The position numbers were made by a program, and so were the translations under genes. A stretch of 64,000 nucleotides of DNA from contig NW_004624849.1 in the NCBI RefSeq assembly GCF_000247695.1, positions 2,580,523-2,644,522 of the forward strand. The letters are read 5' to 3'. The notes below the pieces were generated by a model. That model had not been told where the DNA came from. It ran no database searches and worked only from the letters and a program-made list of their open reading frames with translations. The stretch's first letter is position 1, and each line of letters starts with the position of its first letter. Origin of the DNA: Heterocephalus glaber (lineage: Eukaryota; Chordata; Mammalia; Rodentia; Bathyergidae). Positions 11,801-20,352 of this stretch are shown in pieces.

Positions 11801-13364
11801 CCCAGGAGCCATGGCTTGAGTTGGAACTAATTACTAATTACCAATAAACATTGAATTAATACTCTTGACCAAATTAAAATTAATTCAAGTCAAAGCAGAA
11901 TAACTCAAATGAAACTTCATCTCCATTGCATCCTCTATACCTGCCCACATACTCACATCAACTTGTGTCTGTACCCTAAATTCTCCCTGAGTTTGGGAGT
12001 CCCAGGACAAACACCCAACTCACAGAGACCCCACACCAGGATTGTTGTCTTTCTTGTTTCCAGTGCAGCAGAGTGACTCCAGCATGCAAACCTCACATCA
12101 TCCAGGCTGGTCTTGCTTCACCAAACACATTTCACATTCCCTCCGCCTGGCCCACGGGAGCCTGCTTGAGCTCCTCAGCTCCTAAGCACCATCAACTCCC
12201 CCATTATGCCTCTGTCCTTACAACCTATGGTTTTCCCCATAGCTCTGAAAATGCTTATTCAATGCTTCTTCTAGAATCTCCTCTGAGAAACTTCTTGAGC
12301 AATCTTTGTCATTCACCAGTTTGGGGTTGATGCCTTAACCCTAAATCTTTCTCTCTGCATCAGCCTCTCTTTGGAATCACTTGATCCTCTCCTGTAGCCT
12401 TGGGAGTGATGACTTTGTCTGGAAGAGTGAAAATCTATCCCTTCTTCCTGCTCTTCTCCCAAAGTGGTAAGGATTAAGGATGGCCATGCCTCCTGCCATT
12501 TCCTTGAGGGTTAATAAAAATTGAAGGAGAAGTTTGTGAGTGAGGCTGACTGTGGCTAAGTTCTCAGGGACCTTAGGGTCTATGTTGTCTAGCCCAGCTC
12601 CGTTGAAAGGATATCAAATAGGATTAAGGGCAGTGGTTTCCAGATAGGAAAAAGAGTGTGCCTGTGAATGGAGAGTTCCTTGAGTATTAGTTCTCAGGGA
12701 GGTAAGACTAGAGACTGGGGTAGATGCATATTTGTCCAAGGTAAGTAAGCACCCAGCCAACACTTTCTTGTTCAGAGACTGGATGGATCCACAGAACCTC
12801 ATTCAATCATCCAGCCAGTTCCCCTTGTTTTAAAGGAGAAGCTGAGAGAAATAGCTGTGTTACTTGCCCCTCATAGAGCAAGATTGTTGGGGATCTGTGC
12901 TTTGGTCTGCTGAATATTAACTTTTCAATTCCAAACACAGAGAAGGAGCACTTCCTTTTGTCTCTGAATGAGTGGATCATCACAAAGACAGAGTCTTGAT
13001 GAAGACAAAAGATTGCAAGTTGCCTCCTTCTAAGGCCCAGTGAGGAAGGCAGGGGAGACTCCCTAGTTGGAGAGGGAGATCAAAATTACAGCACCTCCTC
13101 ATTCAAGGACAGGAAGGGCATATGCATGGAGCAGAGAAGGGAGGACAGTCATGGTCCCTAGGTGCTCAGGTCCTCAGAATGCTGAGGACAGAGCAGGGAC
13201 TGCATTCCCATCACCAGTGGGTGTGACAGAACATGGTATTCTAGAGTCTTGAGTTCCTACCTATAGGTGTGAGTGTGACAGGCAAGGGTAGAGAGATCAT
13301 GAGCACATGGTTTGGTGCCGAGGCAGCATGGTAAAAATTACTCACTGATTCTTTTTAAAAGACA
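8801..13364. other. Unique DNA; no gene supported
   Basis: Mixed-composition unique sequence. Short overlapping frames on both strands show no family signature. A TAAT-rich patch at 11823-11905 is listed separately as a possible regulatory site. Nothing else stands out. Confidence 0.5.
11823..11905. promoter_or_regulatory. TAAT-rich cluster, possible enhancer core
   Basis: Within about 80 bp there are several TAATTA/TTAATT/CAATAAA-type cores (for example ACTAATTACTAATTACCAA and AATTAAAATTAATTC) in otherwise balanced unique sequence. Homeodomain proteins commonly bind TAATTA. Function is inference only. Confidence 0.25.
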
Positions 13365-13366
13365 TA

Positions 13367-14030
13367 CTATATTTCCCTGAAAATAAGATCAGCTCTTACA
13401 TTAATTTGTGCAAAAGACACAATAGAGCTTATTTTCAGGGGATGTCTTATTTTTTCTAATGTACAATCATTACTCCTCAAACCCTGAATACTGGCCTGAA
13501 TTTCTTATGACTCCATTTCCTGTAGAACCATTGACTCCAATCTCTCATGTCCAGCAAGAGAGCTCTCCTTAAATGAGCACGTTTTGTCCATGTAGCCTGC
13601 TCATATAACACACAACATACCGCATTATGAAGATTCATACTAGACACAACCACGTCCTTTTGCTACCAAGTGTGCATATTGTTGGTGCATTGTATCTGTA
13701 CTCCAGCTGCTCAATCAGCAATAAGCCTTGAGTTCATCTGTTTACATAGGTATTCACCTCTCATCCAAAGGCATCCACTTGGGTACTTACAAAAATACTC
13801 TATTATAATTTATATTATCATTTATTTTAAGTATTAATGTCAATAATGTTATTTATATTTAATTATATATTAATATTATTTTACAATTCAATGCATTCAT
13901 TGTGTGTTGCAAACAGTGTATTAAATACATCCATCTGGCTGAAGATCTTAACCAAGGTTTATTTTGGGGGTAGAGCTTATATTATGAACATCCTGAAAAA
14001 TCATCCTAGGGCTCGTTTGGGGAAATGCAG
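13367..14030. mobile_element. Nonautonomous TIR DNA transposon (Tc1/mariner type)
   Basis: The element begins CTATATTTCCCTGAAAATAA and ends with a sequence whose reverse complement is CTGCATTTCCCCAAACGAG, so the ends are similar inverted repeats. Each end abuts TA (13365-13366 and 14031-14032), the TA duplication expected of Tc1/mariner. Internally, GAAAATAAGATCAGCTCTTA and GAGCTTATTTTCAGGGGATG form a further inverted pair near the left end, and TTATTTTGGGGGTAGAGCTT lies at the right. No transposase frame is present. The middle (13790-13900) is very AT-rich. Confidence 0.7.
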
Positions 14031-14032
14031 TA

Positions 14033-15490
14033 GCTAAAGCTAATTGCATGTTTATATTTCAAATATAGCATTAATTGCTACATTTAAATCAACGAGCTTT
14101 ATATCCAAGAACTTCAGGCTGCTAATCCTGCAGCAAGTGGCATAAGGAATAAATAAATTGCATTTTATTGTAAAGTGTTTTTTGTTCAAATGGACCGGGT
14201 CCTAAAGTGGGGCTGACTGAAAGGATCCCTCTCTCAAGACCACCAGAACTCTTCCCCCACACAGTTTTTGTCATTATTTGAGCTATTCAGGATTATTTCT
14301 GTTTGTTCTTGTGTAGGTGTTTATTTGTGCCCAACTTGCCTAAAATACTCTTTTAGGGCAGAAACTGGGTTGCCATGTCTTTTGGATTCCTCACCGTGCT
14401 CCGCTAAATGTTAAGTCTCTAGTAGAAGCTCAGAGACTAATTTTTCTGAAATTGCTGTTCAGCACCATGGACAGAACCTTGCCCCTTAGCTTTCTGCTTC
14501 TCCCAGTCTGGTTTCTATTTCCTGCCTCTTTTTCTTGGTTTTCTTAGAGATAAAGTGTCCATCTGCCTCACTGAGGACTCAACTCCACTCAAACATGCCT
14601 TTACTATGAAGAGACTGGACTGGGAGCCAGAAGCCAAACTTGGTCATTTGAGGGGAGAAAAGAAGAATCCTAGAAAGGAAGGCCCTTTGTGGCACCTCCC
14701 ATCCCTGTCATGTGGCTCAGCCAGGGTCACAGATCCCAAATAGCCCAAGAGCTGCAAGGCCTCCTGTCACCATTACTAAACTTGGTCTGTGGGCGTGGGA
14801 TTTATAGGCCAGGACAACACTTGACTATTTGGAGAAATGCTGAAACAAAGCATGGGCTGGGCTGGCAGACCCCTGGCACGGCAAGGCATAGATGAGATAA
14901 AGGACATTATAAATGGGGAAGAAATCAAAAGCTGAGAGTGGGAGGGCACATTAGTCATAAAAGTCAGGGAGAGTAGGCAAAGCGCTGACCAGGGGCAGGG
15001 CAAGAGGCCAGAAAATGAAGCCTCCAGGAATAATTCTGAGAAGACTGAAAGTAGAATGAGGTGATAGGCTCAGGGAAAATGCTTCAAATGATACCAAGGA
15101 GTTAGGAGTTTACCCTTGTTGGCTGTAGGTTATGGAGTGGAAGTGGGCATCATTTTAATGATGGGGGTGTGCCAGTGGGACATATCACATGGAAGGAGCA
15201 AGGTAGAATTTTCAATAAGCAATAATTTAGCATCCATTAAAGACTATGCAGAGCCAGCCCAGAGCTAAAATTACTAATGATGGTTGCTCTGCACAGTGAG
15301 ATAAAACAATAACCACCTAAGAAATACATCATCAAAACATATACAATGATTCCACTGAATTTATGGCCTCTCTTCCTCCTTCTACATTCTGCCCACCCCT
15401 CAAGGGCCACTTGAAATCCTTCCACATCCAGGAAGTCTTTGTTGGCTGAATGGATAGATGGCACCTGGTGACCACAGAATCTGGTAATAC
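14033..15490. other. Unique DNA; no gene supported
   Basis: No recognised repeat family or coding signature apart from short chance frames such as 14689-14895. Confidence 0.5.
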
Positions 15491-15494
15491 TCTC

Positions 15495-15545
15495 CTCTCT
15501 CTCTCTCTCTCCCTCCCTCCCTCTCCTTCCACCCTCCCTTCCTTC
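15495..15545. repeat. (CT)n / (CCCT)n pyrimidine tract
   Basis: A run of CTCTCTCT passing into CCCTCCCTCCCT and CCTTCCTTCC. It is a simple repeat and explains the RERERER-like peptide of the antisense frame. Confidence 0.9.
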
Positions 15546-16060
15546 CTCCCTGTGCCTTAGGTCAGGTTACCTGGGAAACAGACTCTGAAATGGAGATTTG
15601 TATGTGTGTGGTAGAAATTGTTTGAGGATATCCTTGGCATCAGCTGCTGAGGATGGGGCATGGGAAGGAGAGTAGGAGAACTGAACTGGATGAAGTTTCA
15701 AAAAGCATCTCAGCTAGTCCTATAGGGAACTGTAGAGCTGGAATGACCCTCCAAGTTATCTTGCCCTGAGTAAAGAAGAACGGGTATCTACAGCTCCCAC
15801 CCACAGTTGGATGAGGCCACCCCCAGGAAGGTGGTGTGACCTTGGATGAGCTGGCTGGCTTTGGCTGAGGCATTTCCTAGAGAAAGACCCGGCTGAGAGT
15901 CATAATCTATCAATACTTCCAGCAGCATCTGGAGAAGAGAACTTCAGTGCTGAATGAGAGACCAGGGTGACCTTCAGGCTTGTATATCAGGTGGAGGGCA
16001 TATATCAAAATATAGTTTAAAAGATTAACCAAGATGGTTCTGTTACAACCCTCCCCTCTT
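15546..16060. other. Unique DNA between simple repeat and L1
   Basis: No gene or recognised repeat seen; the frame at 15640-15873 on the minus strand lacks any signature. Confidence 0.45.
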
Positions 16061-16074
16061 ATCCTTAGACCACC

Positions 16075-17156
16075 ATGATTCAAAATTGTTCTACTGGGAC
16101 CTTATTAAAAAGCTTTTGCTCAGGAAGAGAAACCACCAACAGAGTGAAGAGACAACCCACAGAGCGGGGAAAAAAATTTACCAACTATTCAGATAAAGGA
16201 CTATTACCTAGAATATATAAAGAACTCAAAAAAACCAGACCCCCTCAAATCTAAAGACCCATTGCAAAAACGGGCATCTGAAATAAAGACACCTCTCAGA
16301 TAAAGAATTAGAAATGACAAATAAATATATGAAAAAATGTTCAACATCACTGGTCATTGAAGAGATGCAAATTAAAACAATGCTAAGGTTCCATTTCACT
16401 CCAGAAATAATGGATGTTATCAAGAAATCAACCAATAACAAATGCTGGAGGGGCTGAAGGGAAAAAGGAACTCTTGTCCACTGCTGGTGGGAGTGTAGAC
16501 AGGTGCAACCACTGTGGAAATCAGTATGGAGATTTCTCAAAAAGCTAAAACTATGCCTCACAAGCGCAAGGTCCTGAGTTCGATCCCTAGTACCAAAAAA
16601 CCCCCACCAAAACCCTAAAACTAGAGGTTCCATTTGATCCAGCTATACCTCTTCTTTATATCTTCCTGAAAGAATTAAAAGCATCATACCACAGTAATAT
16701 GCACACCCATGTTTATAGCAGCACAGTTTGTAATAGCTAAATCTTGGAAACAGCCCAAATGCCCACCAACTGATGAGTGGATAAAGAAGATGTGAGGGTT
16801 TTTTTTATATATACAATGGAGCACTACTCTGCCATAAAGAAGGATGAGCTTGAGACATTTCCAGCTAAATGAATAGATCTTGAGACCATACTCTTAAATG
16901 AAATAAATGGGACACACATGTTTAAATACTGCAATGTTTCTCTGGTGTGAGAAATTGAATGTGGAAATAAGGACTGAGATGTATAACGGATGTTGAGAAA
17001 TGGGAAGAAAGTGTTCAAATGGGAAGGGGAACAAAGGAGGAGGGAGGGGGAAAGGAAGGGACAAGAAAAAGTGAAAATAGAAGGAAAAAATGTAAACAAA
17101 GTTTTGTACATAGGGAGGGCAGGGGGCTTGAGGGGGATGGGATAAAATAAAATCAA
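16075..17156 (+). mobile_element. L1 3' end: ORF2 C-terminal remnant and 3'UTR
   Basis: A 5'-truncated LINE-1. Sequence corresponding to the C-terminal third of ORF2 starts near TTATTAAAAAGCTTTTGCTC and runs through motifs for CWWECR-like and AKSWKQPKCPPTDEWIKK-like peptides, all broken by stops. The 3'UTR (about 16930-17150) is a purine-rich tract ending near GGGATGGGATAAAATAAAAT. Two further copies (24320-26038 and 27729-28393) share the same 3'UTR, so this is one lineage-specific subfamily. A truncated ID interrupts it at 16554-16614. Confidence 0.88.
16545..16623 (+). mobile_element. 5'-truncated ID SINE inside L1
   Basis: Only the 3' part of an ID is present (CTCACAAGCGCAAGGTCCTG, GAGTTCGATCCCTAGTACC, then an A/C-rich tail). 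The flanks CTAAAACTA at 16545-16553 and 16615-16623 are perfect 9-bp target duplications, so the truncation was present at insertion. Confidence 0.85.
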
Positions 17157-17236
17157 TTTTTTTTATTTTTTGGTACTGGGGATCGAACTCGGGGCCTTGC
17201 ACTTGCGAGGCAAGCAGCAGAACCACTGAGCTAAAT
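17157..17236 (-). mobile_element. ID SINE, left arm of a head-to-head pair
   Basis: Antisense ID: poly-T, GGTACTGGGGATCGAACTC, then CAGAACCACTGAGCTAAAT at its 5' end. It abuts the sense ID at 17237 with no spacer. Confidence 0.9.
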
Positions 17237-17299
17237 TTAGTGGTTCTGCCACCTGCCTTGGAAGCTCAATGTCCTGAGTTCGATCCCCGGTACCAAAAA
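17237..17299 (+). mobile_element. ID SINE, right arm of a head-to-head pair
   Basis: Sense ID lacking its first bases: TTAGTGGTTCTGCCACCTGC, then GAGTTCGATCCCCGGTACC and AAAAA. Together with the left arm it forms a near-perfect inverted repeat centred at about 17236. Confidence 0.88.
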
Positions 17300-17873
17300 T
17301 CTATAAATTTTTAAAAACCAGGTGTGGTTTAAAAAAAATTGTTGTTCTACTCTAATCCATCCGTAGAGACCTGGAGCAGACAAGTAGCCAGTTTGACAGG
17401 AGCCCCCTGTGGGATGAGCCTTATTTCCCAAGGAAGCACCAAAGACCAGCACCCAAACTCTGGCTGATCTCATATCCTTGAAACAAAGAGCTCAGCACAC
17501 ACCTGGGCCAGAGAAGCTGTGAACCTGTGGGAAGAGATGTGTGTGTCAACAAATTTGCATGGAATTGAATTGGTTTTTTAAAGCAGTTATCATGTATAGA
17601 TGTGGCCTTTGTGTTGTGTATACATGACAACCATTAACCTTTTCATGTGAGCCTCTTGACCAAGCAGCAAATGGAGGCCAGTGAATTGGAAATGACAGCC
17701 TCCCTCATGTCCCGACCTGGCCAGCCACCTCGGCTGGTAATTACCTGGGCCAGGGCTGGACACTTTTTACAGGCTGATGAACAAATAGTCTCCCACTAAT
17801 AGGTGTAATAACCACAGTGCCCAGTTCTCCCTCATCTCTGTCCTGATTACTTTCTTTGAGACCAGGGGGCAGC
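17300..17873. other. Unique DNA; possible conserved noncoding sequence
   Basis: No gene. The last part (17690-17873) has the balanced, motif-rich look of conserved noncoding DNA (GGTAATTACCTGGGCCAGG, and a CTCF-like core CCAGGGGGCAGC near 17862-17873). This is the insertion target of the DMWD retrocopy. Conservation was not tested. Confidence 0.4.
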
Positions 17874-17903
17874 TTGTAATATTTCTTTTTTTTTTTTTTT
17901 TTT

Positions 17904-18401
17904 GCAAACAGGGAACTTTAGTATAAATAAGAGGCTCTGGGGGACAAGGAGGGCCCTGGGGACTTCCTTAACTTAACACTCTTCAAAAGCACAGAGGACA
18001 GCAAGGGGTGGGATGCAGCAGGGGCTCAGAGGGGGGCCACTCCCTGCTCTGCCCTCACCTCAGGGGCGCAATGCAGAGCTGGGGCTCTGGTGGCAGGGAG
18101 CTTCTCCCAAGCAATGACCAATCGCATGCTGGGGACAGGGATGTGGGTTAACACTGATGTTTCAGAGGAAGGATCACAGTACTTGGCAATGGGTGCATAC
18201 AGGGCTGAGGTCACAGGGGCCGCTACATCCCCCATGTCTGGGCCAGTTTGGGGGGACCCCCGATATTTGCGCAGGCCGGAAGACCAGAGCAGTCCTTCCT
18301 TCGTGGTTAGTCTTGTTACTTCGTTGATCCGTGAGGTCAGCAGGGAGGGTTATGGCTAGGAGGCTGGGAGCATGGGGTGGAGGACCCCAACATCCTCGGC
18401 T
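17904..18401 (-). other. 3'UTR-derived part of the DMWD retrocopy
   Basis: Sequence between the ancestral stop codon and the poly(A) tail. It carries no open frame that continues DMWD. Frames seen here on either strand are by-products. Confidence 0.8.
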
Positions 18402-20252
18402 TCACACCACTGTGCCACTCGGGGAGTTGCCTGGCTGGGAGGAGATGCCTGCCTTGCCGGGCCGGGCCCAGGTACAGATGAGGCCCTCCTGGCAGGCGGT
18501 GATGATGCAGTCCTCCAGGAACAACAGCACCGTCAGGCGCTCCTGGGCGATCTTCTTGCACACCAGGGGCTCCAGCAGCGGCACCTCGTGGATGCGTGGG
18601 CACAGCGCGGTGCCCAGCACCTTGGCAGGGTCCAGGCGGCTGCGGGGGGCAGGGCCGCTGGGCTTGTCGCCACCGCTGCCCCCACTGCCGCCTCGGCTGA
18701 TGTTGCCCAAGCTATGGTAGCACTTGTGCTCCTTCTCGGGCCCCGGTCCCGCCGCTCCCGCAGGGCAAGGGTGGTGAAGCGGCCAATGCTGAACGGCGTG
18801 CCCGGCTGCAGCCCCTGGGCCGCCAGCCTTGCCACCGCCTGCTGGGTGCGGGAGGCTGTTAGAGCGGGACAGGGAGCGGGGCAGGGGGCCCGGGCCAGGC
18901 TCCGGACCCCTTGAGCTGCCAGTGACTGGCGGCATGGCACCTGGGGTGCTAGGAAGAGTGCGTGTGCGGGTCGGGGCCGGGTGTGGGGAAAGCACGTCTT
19001 CCGTGAGGTCCCACAGGCAGAACTGCGTGTCCTGACCCGCTGAACCGAAGCGGTAAGTGATGGAGCCGGCCTTGGGCAGCGGGGAGAGCGGGGCACCCCC
19101 GCCTGCGCCCGGGCCAGCGGCCTCAGGCTTCTCCTCCTCCTCGCCGCTCCCAGCCCCATCACCACTGCCCGCTGTCGCCTCTTCCGCCCGCGTGGTATAG
19201 GGGTCAAAAGCCACAGCGTTGACCCGGGATTTGTGACCGTGGCCTCGAGCCACCACGCGGCCCTCAGTGAAGGACCACACAGTGACCAGGTCGTCCTCGC
19301 CTCCTGTCACTACATAGCGGCTGTCGAGGCTCCAGCACACGCAGAGCGGGCCCCCAAAGTAGCTCTTCACGAGCCCCGGCAGCAGCATAGAGTCGAAGTG
19401 GAAGACACGCAGGCTGACACAGGCCAGGTGGCGGCCGTCGGGCGAGAAGGCAAACTCGATGAGGGGCCCTTCGCCCACCGCCCACTTGGCCAGCGGGTTG
19501 CGGGGCGCTTCGCTCTTGGCGGCGTAGACAGCAAAGCCCTCGTCCTGCTTCAGCAGGCTGTACTGAGCTGGGGCTGAGGCCCACGGGTGGCTGACATTGT
19601 ACAAGGACAGGTGGCCGCTAGCGTGGGAAGCCAGGAACAGGCTCTCAGATTCCGGCAGCCACTTGAGATATGTCACCTTGGTCTTGTCAATCAGCCGCTC
19701 CTCATTGAACAGCTTGCTGGTGTCCTTCTTGATGAGGTCCAGGTATCGCACCTGGCCGGCCGAGAAGCCCACCAGCAGGGAGAAGGTCTCCGTGGCAGCA
19801 GTGAACTGGTTGAAGTCGTGGCAGGTGGGCTGGGTGCCCTTGTAGATCCGCTTGTCGATGGGCTTGTTGAGATCAGCAGCCGGGGCAGAAATAAAGCTCG
19901 CGGCCCAGGTTGAAGCAGACGCGGTCTCCTCCTGCGCCCAGTCCCGCGGGCGTGGCGGGCGGCTCCCCGAGGCGCACGAGGCTGAGGCGCACGGCTGGCA
20001 GCGCGGGCCCGGGCCTGAGGGCGGCGGGGACCACGCCGCGCCCGGGCCAGAGGCAGAGGCAGGGCCGGGCCGGGGCTGCGGCTGGGGCGGCGCCGGGGTC
20101 TGGGCAGAGGCCGGCCCCGACCTGCGAGAGACGCTGTCGCCGGGGAGCAGCTTGTAGAAGCCCTCGCGGGTGCGGAGCTGGGACTTGATCTCCGCGCAGT
20201 TCCCCATGGCCGCGCCGGGGCCTGAGCCACCCTCCGCGCCACCCGCCGCCAT
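18402..20252 (-). CDS. DMWD: DMWD-like WD-repeat protein encoded by the retrocopy, 616 aa, open frame
   Basis: The frame is open from the ancestral ATG (20250-20252) to the ancestral TGA (18402-18404). DMWD is a WD40-repeat protein; USP12/46 deubiquitinase association is reported for the related WDR20, and the DMWD role is less clear. Visible WD-type segments are SPDGRHLACVS (about 270-280), CWSLDSRYVVTGGEDDLVTV (306-325), GSAGQDTQFCLWDLTED (403-419) and EDCIITACQEGLICTW (580-595). Residues about 80-126 and 484-504 are read out of the ancestral frame: the other frame gives LPAVRLSLVRLGEPPATPAG and PGTPFSIGRFTTLALRERRD respectively. An in-frame loss of about four residues follows residue 280. 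About 25 residues are missing before GISSQPG near the C-terminus. A second in-frame ATG (Met16, 20205-20207) also has good Kozak context. Translation and function are unproven; it may be a pseudogene whose frame is open by chance. Confidence 0.8.
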   Translation of the reverse strand: MAAGGAEGGSGPGAAMGNCAEIKSQLRTREGFYKLLPGDSVSRRSGPASAQTPAPPQPQPRPGPASASGPGAAWSPPPSGPGPRCQPCASASCASGSRPPRPRDWAQEETASASTWAASFISAPAADLNKPIDKRIYKGTQPTCHDFNQFTAATETFSLLVGFSAGQVRYLDLIKKDTSKLFNEERLIDKTKVTYLKWLPESESLFLASHASGHLSLYNVSHPWASAPAQYSLLKQDEGFAVYAAKSEAPRNPLAKWAVGEGPLIEFAFSPDGRHLACVSLRVFHFDSMLLPGLVKSYFGGPLCVCWSLDSRYVVTGGEDDLVTVWSFTEGRVVARGHGHKSRVNAVAFDPYTTRAEEATAGSGDGAGSGEEEEKPEAAGPGAGGGAPLSPLPKAGSITYRFGSAGQDTQFCLWDLTEDVLSPHPAPTRTRTLPSTPGAMPPVTGSSRGPEPGPGPLPRSLSRSNSLPHPAGGGKAGGPGAAAGHAVQHWPLHHPCPAGAAGPGPEKEHKCYHSLGNISRGGSGGSGGDKPSGPAPRSRLDPAKVLGTALCPRIHEVPLLEPLVCKKIAQERLTVLLFLEDCIITACQEGLICTWARPGKAGISSQPGNSPSGTVV

Positions 20253-20255
20253 CTT
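20245..20255 (-). promoter_or_regulatory. YY1-type motif over the retrocopy start codon
   Basis: The minus strand reads AAGATGGCGGC exactly across the initiator ATG. This is the canonical YY1 site, often found just downstream of transcription starts, where it can also encode the first codons (M-A-A). It was carried in with the mRNA. Whether it drives expression here is unknown. Confidence 0.6.
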
Positions 20256-20328
20256 GGGCGCTCCCCGGGCCCCGCCGCTGGACCGCCGCCCGCAGCCCGG
20301 CCCCCTGCCCTCAGGTTGTAATATTTCT

Positions 20329-20350
20329 AATCTCTCTCTCTCTCTCTCTC
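20329..20350. repeat. (TC)n short microsatellite
   Basis: AATCTCTCTC repeated to TCTCTG immediately right of the retrocopy's 5' target duplication; belongs to the pre-insertion site. Confidence 0.85.
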
Positions 20351-20352
20351 TG

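Larger units (their letters stand above)
17874..20328 (-). pseudogene. DMWD: DMWD processed retrocopy with poly(A) tail and target-site duplications
   Basis: An intronless copy of the DMWD mRNA, inserted on the minus strand by L1 machinery. Perfect 13-bp duplications TTGTAATATTTCT bound it at 17874-17886 and 20316-20328. An 18-base T run (17886-17903) is the reverse complement of the poly(A) tail, with a variant poly(A) signal ACTAAA (plus-strand TTTAGT, 17917-17922) about 14 bases upstream. The insertion-site sequence (ATT/AGAAA on the minus strand) fits L1 endonuclease preference. It contains a short 5'UTR (20253-20315), the whole coding region and a 3'UTR of about 500 bp. The parent gene is multi-exon and lies elsewhere. 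Perfect duplications, an intact tail and many surviving CpGs suggest a fairly recent event (inference). Confidence 0.95.

Noticed and set aside
18331..18914. Plus-strand frames of 129 and 180 codons over the retrocopy
   Set aside because: They are antisense to the DMWD coding region; high GC leaves few stops. No independent signature.
18533..19207. Minus-strand 224-codon frame overlapping DMWD
   Set aside because: Alternative frame of the retrocopy; useful only because part of it shows the ancestral reading around 18740-18805.
19233..20188. Further plus- and minus-strand frames over the 5' half of the retrocopy
   Set aside because: Shadows of a GC-rich coding sequence.
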